Shown here piece after piece: positions 5,449 through 5,843 of a stretch of DNA of 5,843 bases. The position numbers were made by a program, and so were the translations under genes. How positions within the stretch are numbered: the first letter of the stretch is position 1; each line of letters starts with the position of its first letter. Under the pieces are notes generated by a model that was not told where the DNA came from, did no database searches, and was given only the letters and a program-made list of their open reading frames with translations. The stretch comes from an uncultured Clostridia bacterium (lineage in GTDB: Bacteria; Bacillota; Clostridia; Lachnospirales; CAMVHY01), in contig CAMKTI010000109.1 in NCBI GenBank assembly GCA_946415665.1, forward strand, positions 1 through 5,843, read 5' to 3'.

Positions 5449-5843
5449 CTAGTCTAAATTCAATTCAAATGTTAAATTATAGTCTCCATAGTGCACGTCA
5501 GGAAGCCACCACTCATCGCTTTTTTCGTATTTGGCTATAGTTATAAAAATTTTTGCAGATGAACCATCCTTACTTATTTCATAACTAGTTTTACTACGGG
5601 AATAGCGATAGTAAAAGAAAATTGACTCTCCCTTTGTCCAAGCTTCTATATCCTTAATTGCCCAAATAACTTCTCGTTCACCATTATCTGCCGTAATGTA
5701 AGTAAATTTACACGCGACTGTGGGCCCGCCTGGATATTTTGGATCTAGAATCTTTTCCAATACTGTATCCTCATATATATTTACATGCGTTGAAGCTTCA
5801 ACTTGAAAAACATTGCTTAATAAAAAAACAAAACTAAAAATCA
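5449..5843 (-). CDS. Small exported protein of unknown function, 5' end at the window edge
   Basis: The frame runs from the window edge to TAG and encodes at least 130 residues. The visible N-terminus, IFSFVFLLSNVFQVEA then STHVNIYED, looks like a signal peptide hydrophobic core with a signal peptidase I site (V-E-A before Ser), so the protein is probably secreted. There is no lipobox cysteine at the site. The first two bases seen are TG, which would complete an ATG if the next base outside is A; alternatively a longer charged N-terminus lies outside. A TTG at 5760 in frame would drop the signal peptide and is not preferred. The mature part, about 114 residues, is rich in aromatic and charged residues with likely beta strands (VIWAIKDIEAW, SIFFYYRYSR, AKIFITIAKYE, YNLTFELNLD) and has one cysteine. 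I do not recognise a family. It faces the transporter operon across a shared terminator, so no functional link is implied. Confidence 0.75.
   Translation of the reverse strand, partial: IFSFVFLLSNVFQVEASTHVNIYEDTVLEKILDPKYPGGPTVACKFTYITADNGEREVIWAIKDIEAWTKGESIFFYYRYSRSKTSYEISKDGSSAKIFITIAKYEKSDEWWLPDVHYGDYNLTFELNLD

Overview
The window is very AT-rich bacterial DNA. TAA, TAG and TGA all close genes and every tryptophan seen is TGG, so the standard code applies. Extended Shine-Dalgarno sequences of the AAGGAGGTGAT type and lysine/diaminopimelate synthesis (DapB) point to a low-GC bacterium with a diaminopimelate-containing cell wall, most likely in the Firmicutes (Bacillota) sense. I cannot name a lineage from this window alone.

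Left half, minus strand (about 1-2114): a compact cluster reads leftward. It holds an XRE-type helix-turn-helix regulator with a long C-terminal domain I do not recognise, then tadA (tRNA adenosine deaminase), then dapB (dihydrodipicolinate reductase), and then possibly the start of another gene leaving the window. Gaps are 22, 2 and about 10 bases, so this is probably one transcript. The starts of the regulator and of tadA are placed at internal ATG codons that have Shine-Dalgarno sites.

Centre (2115-2479): a divergent regulatory region of 365 bases. It carries a candidate leftward promoter, a 13-base palindrome, and two near-identical 70-base direct repeats 151 bases apart, each with a perfect TTGACA box pointing right. 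Between the repeats is a 26-codon ORF with a good ribosome binding site. Its first codons resemble the start of the transporter gene downstream, and its tail is simply the second repeat. It looks like the stump of a lost third transporter gene, or a leader ORF made by duplication of the promoter region.

Right half, plus strand (2480-5352): two tandem paralogous sodium-coupled amino-acid transporters of the neurotransmitter:sodium symporter (NSS) family, 26 bases apart, probably one operon. Each has 11 predicted membrane segments and intact sodium-site motifs. Their substrate pockets differ at several positions, suggesting different substrate preferences. A strong, bidirectional-looking terminator (5385-5420) ends the operon. 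Beyond it a convergent minus-strand gene encodes a small exported protein of unknown function, whose signal peptide is visible but whose first codon lies at or just past the window edge.

The regulator sits head-to-head with the transporter operon, so control of the transporters by it is a natural hypothesis, but this is inferred from position only.
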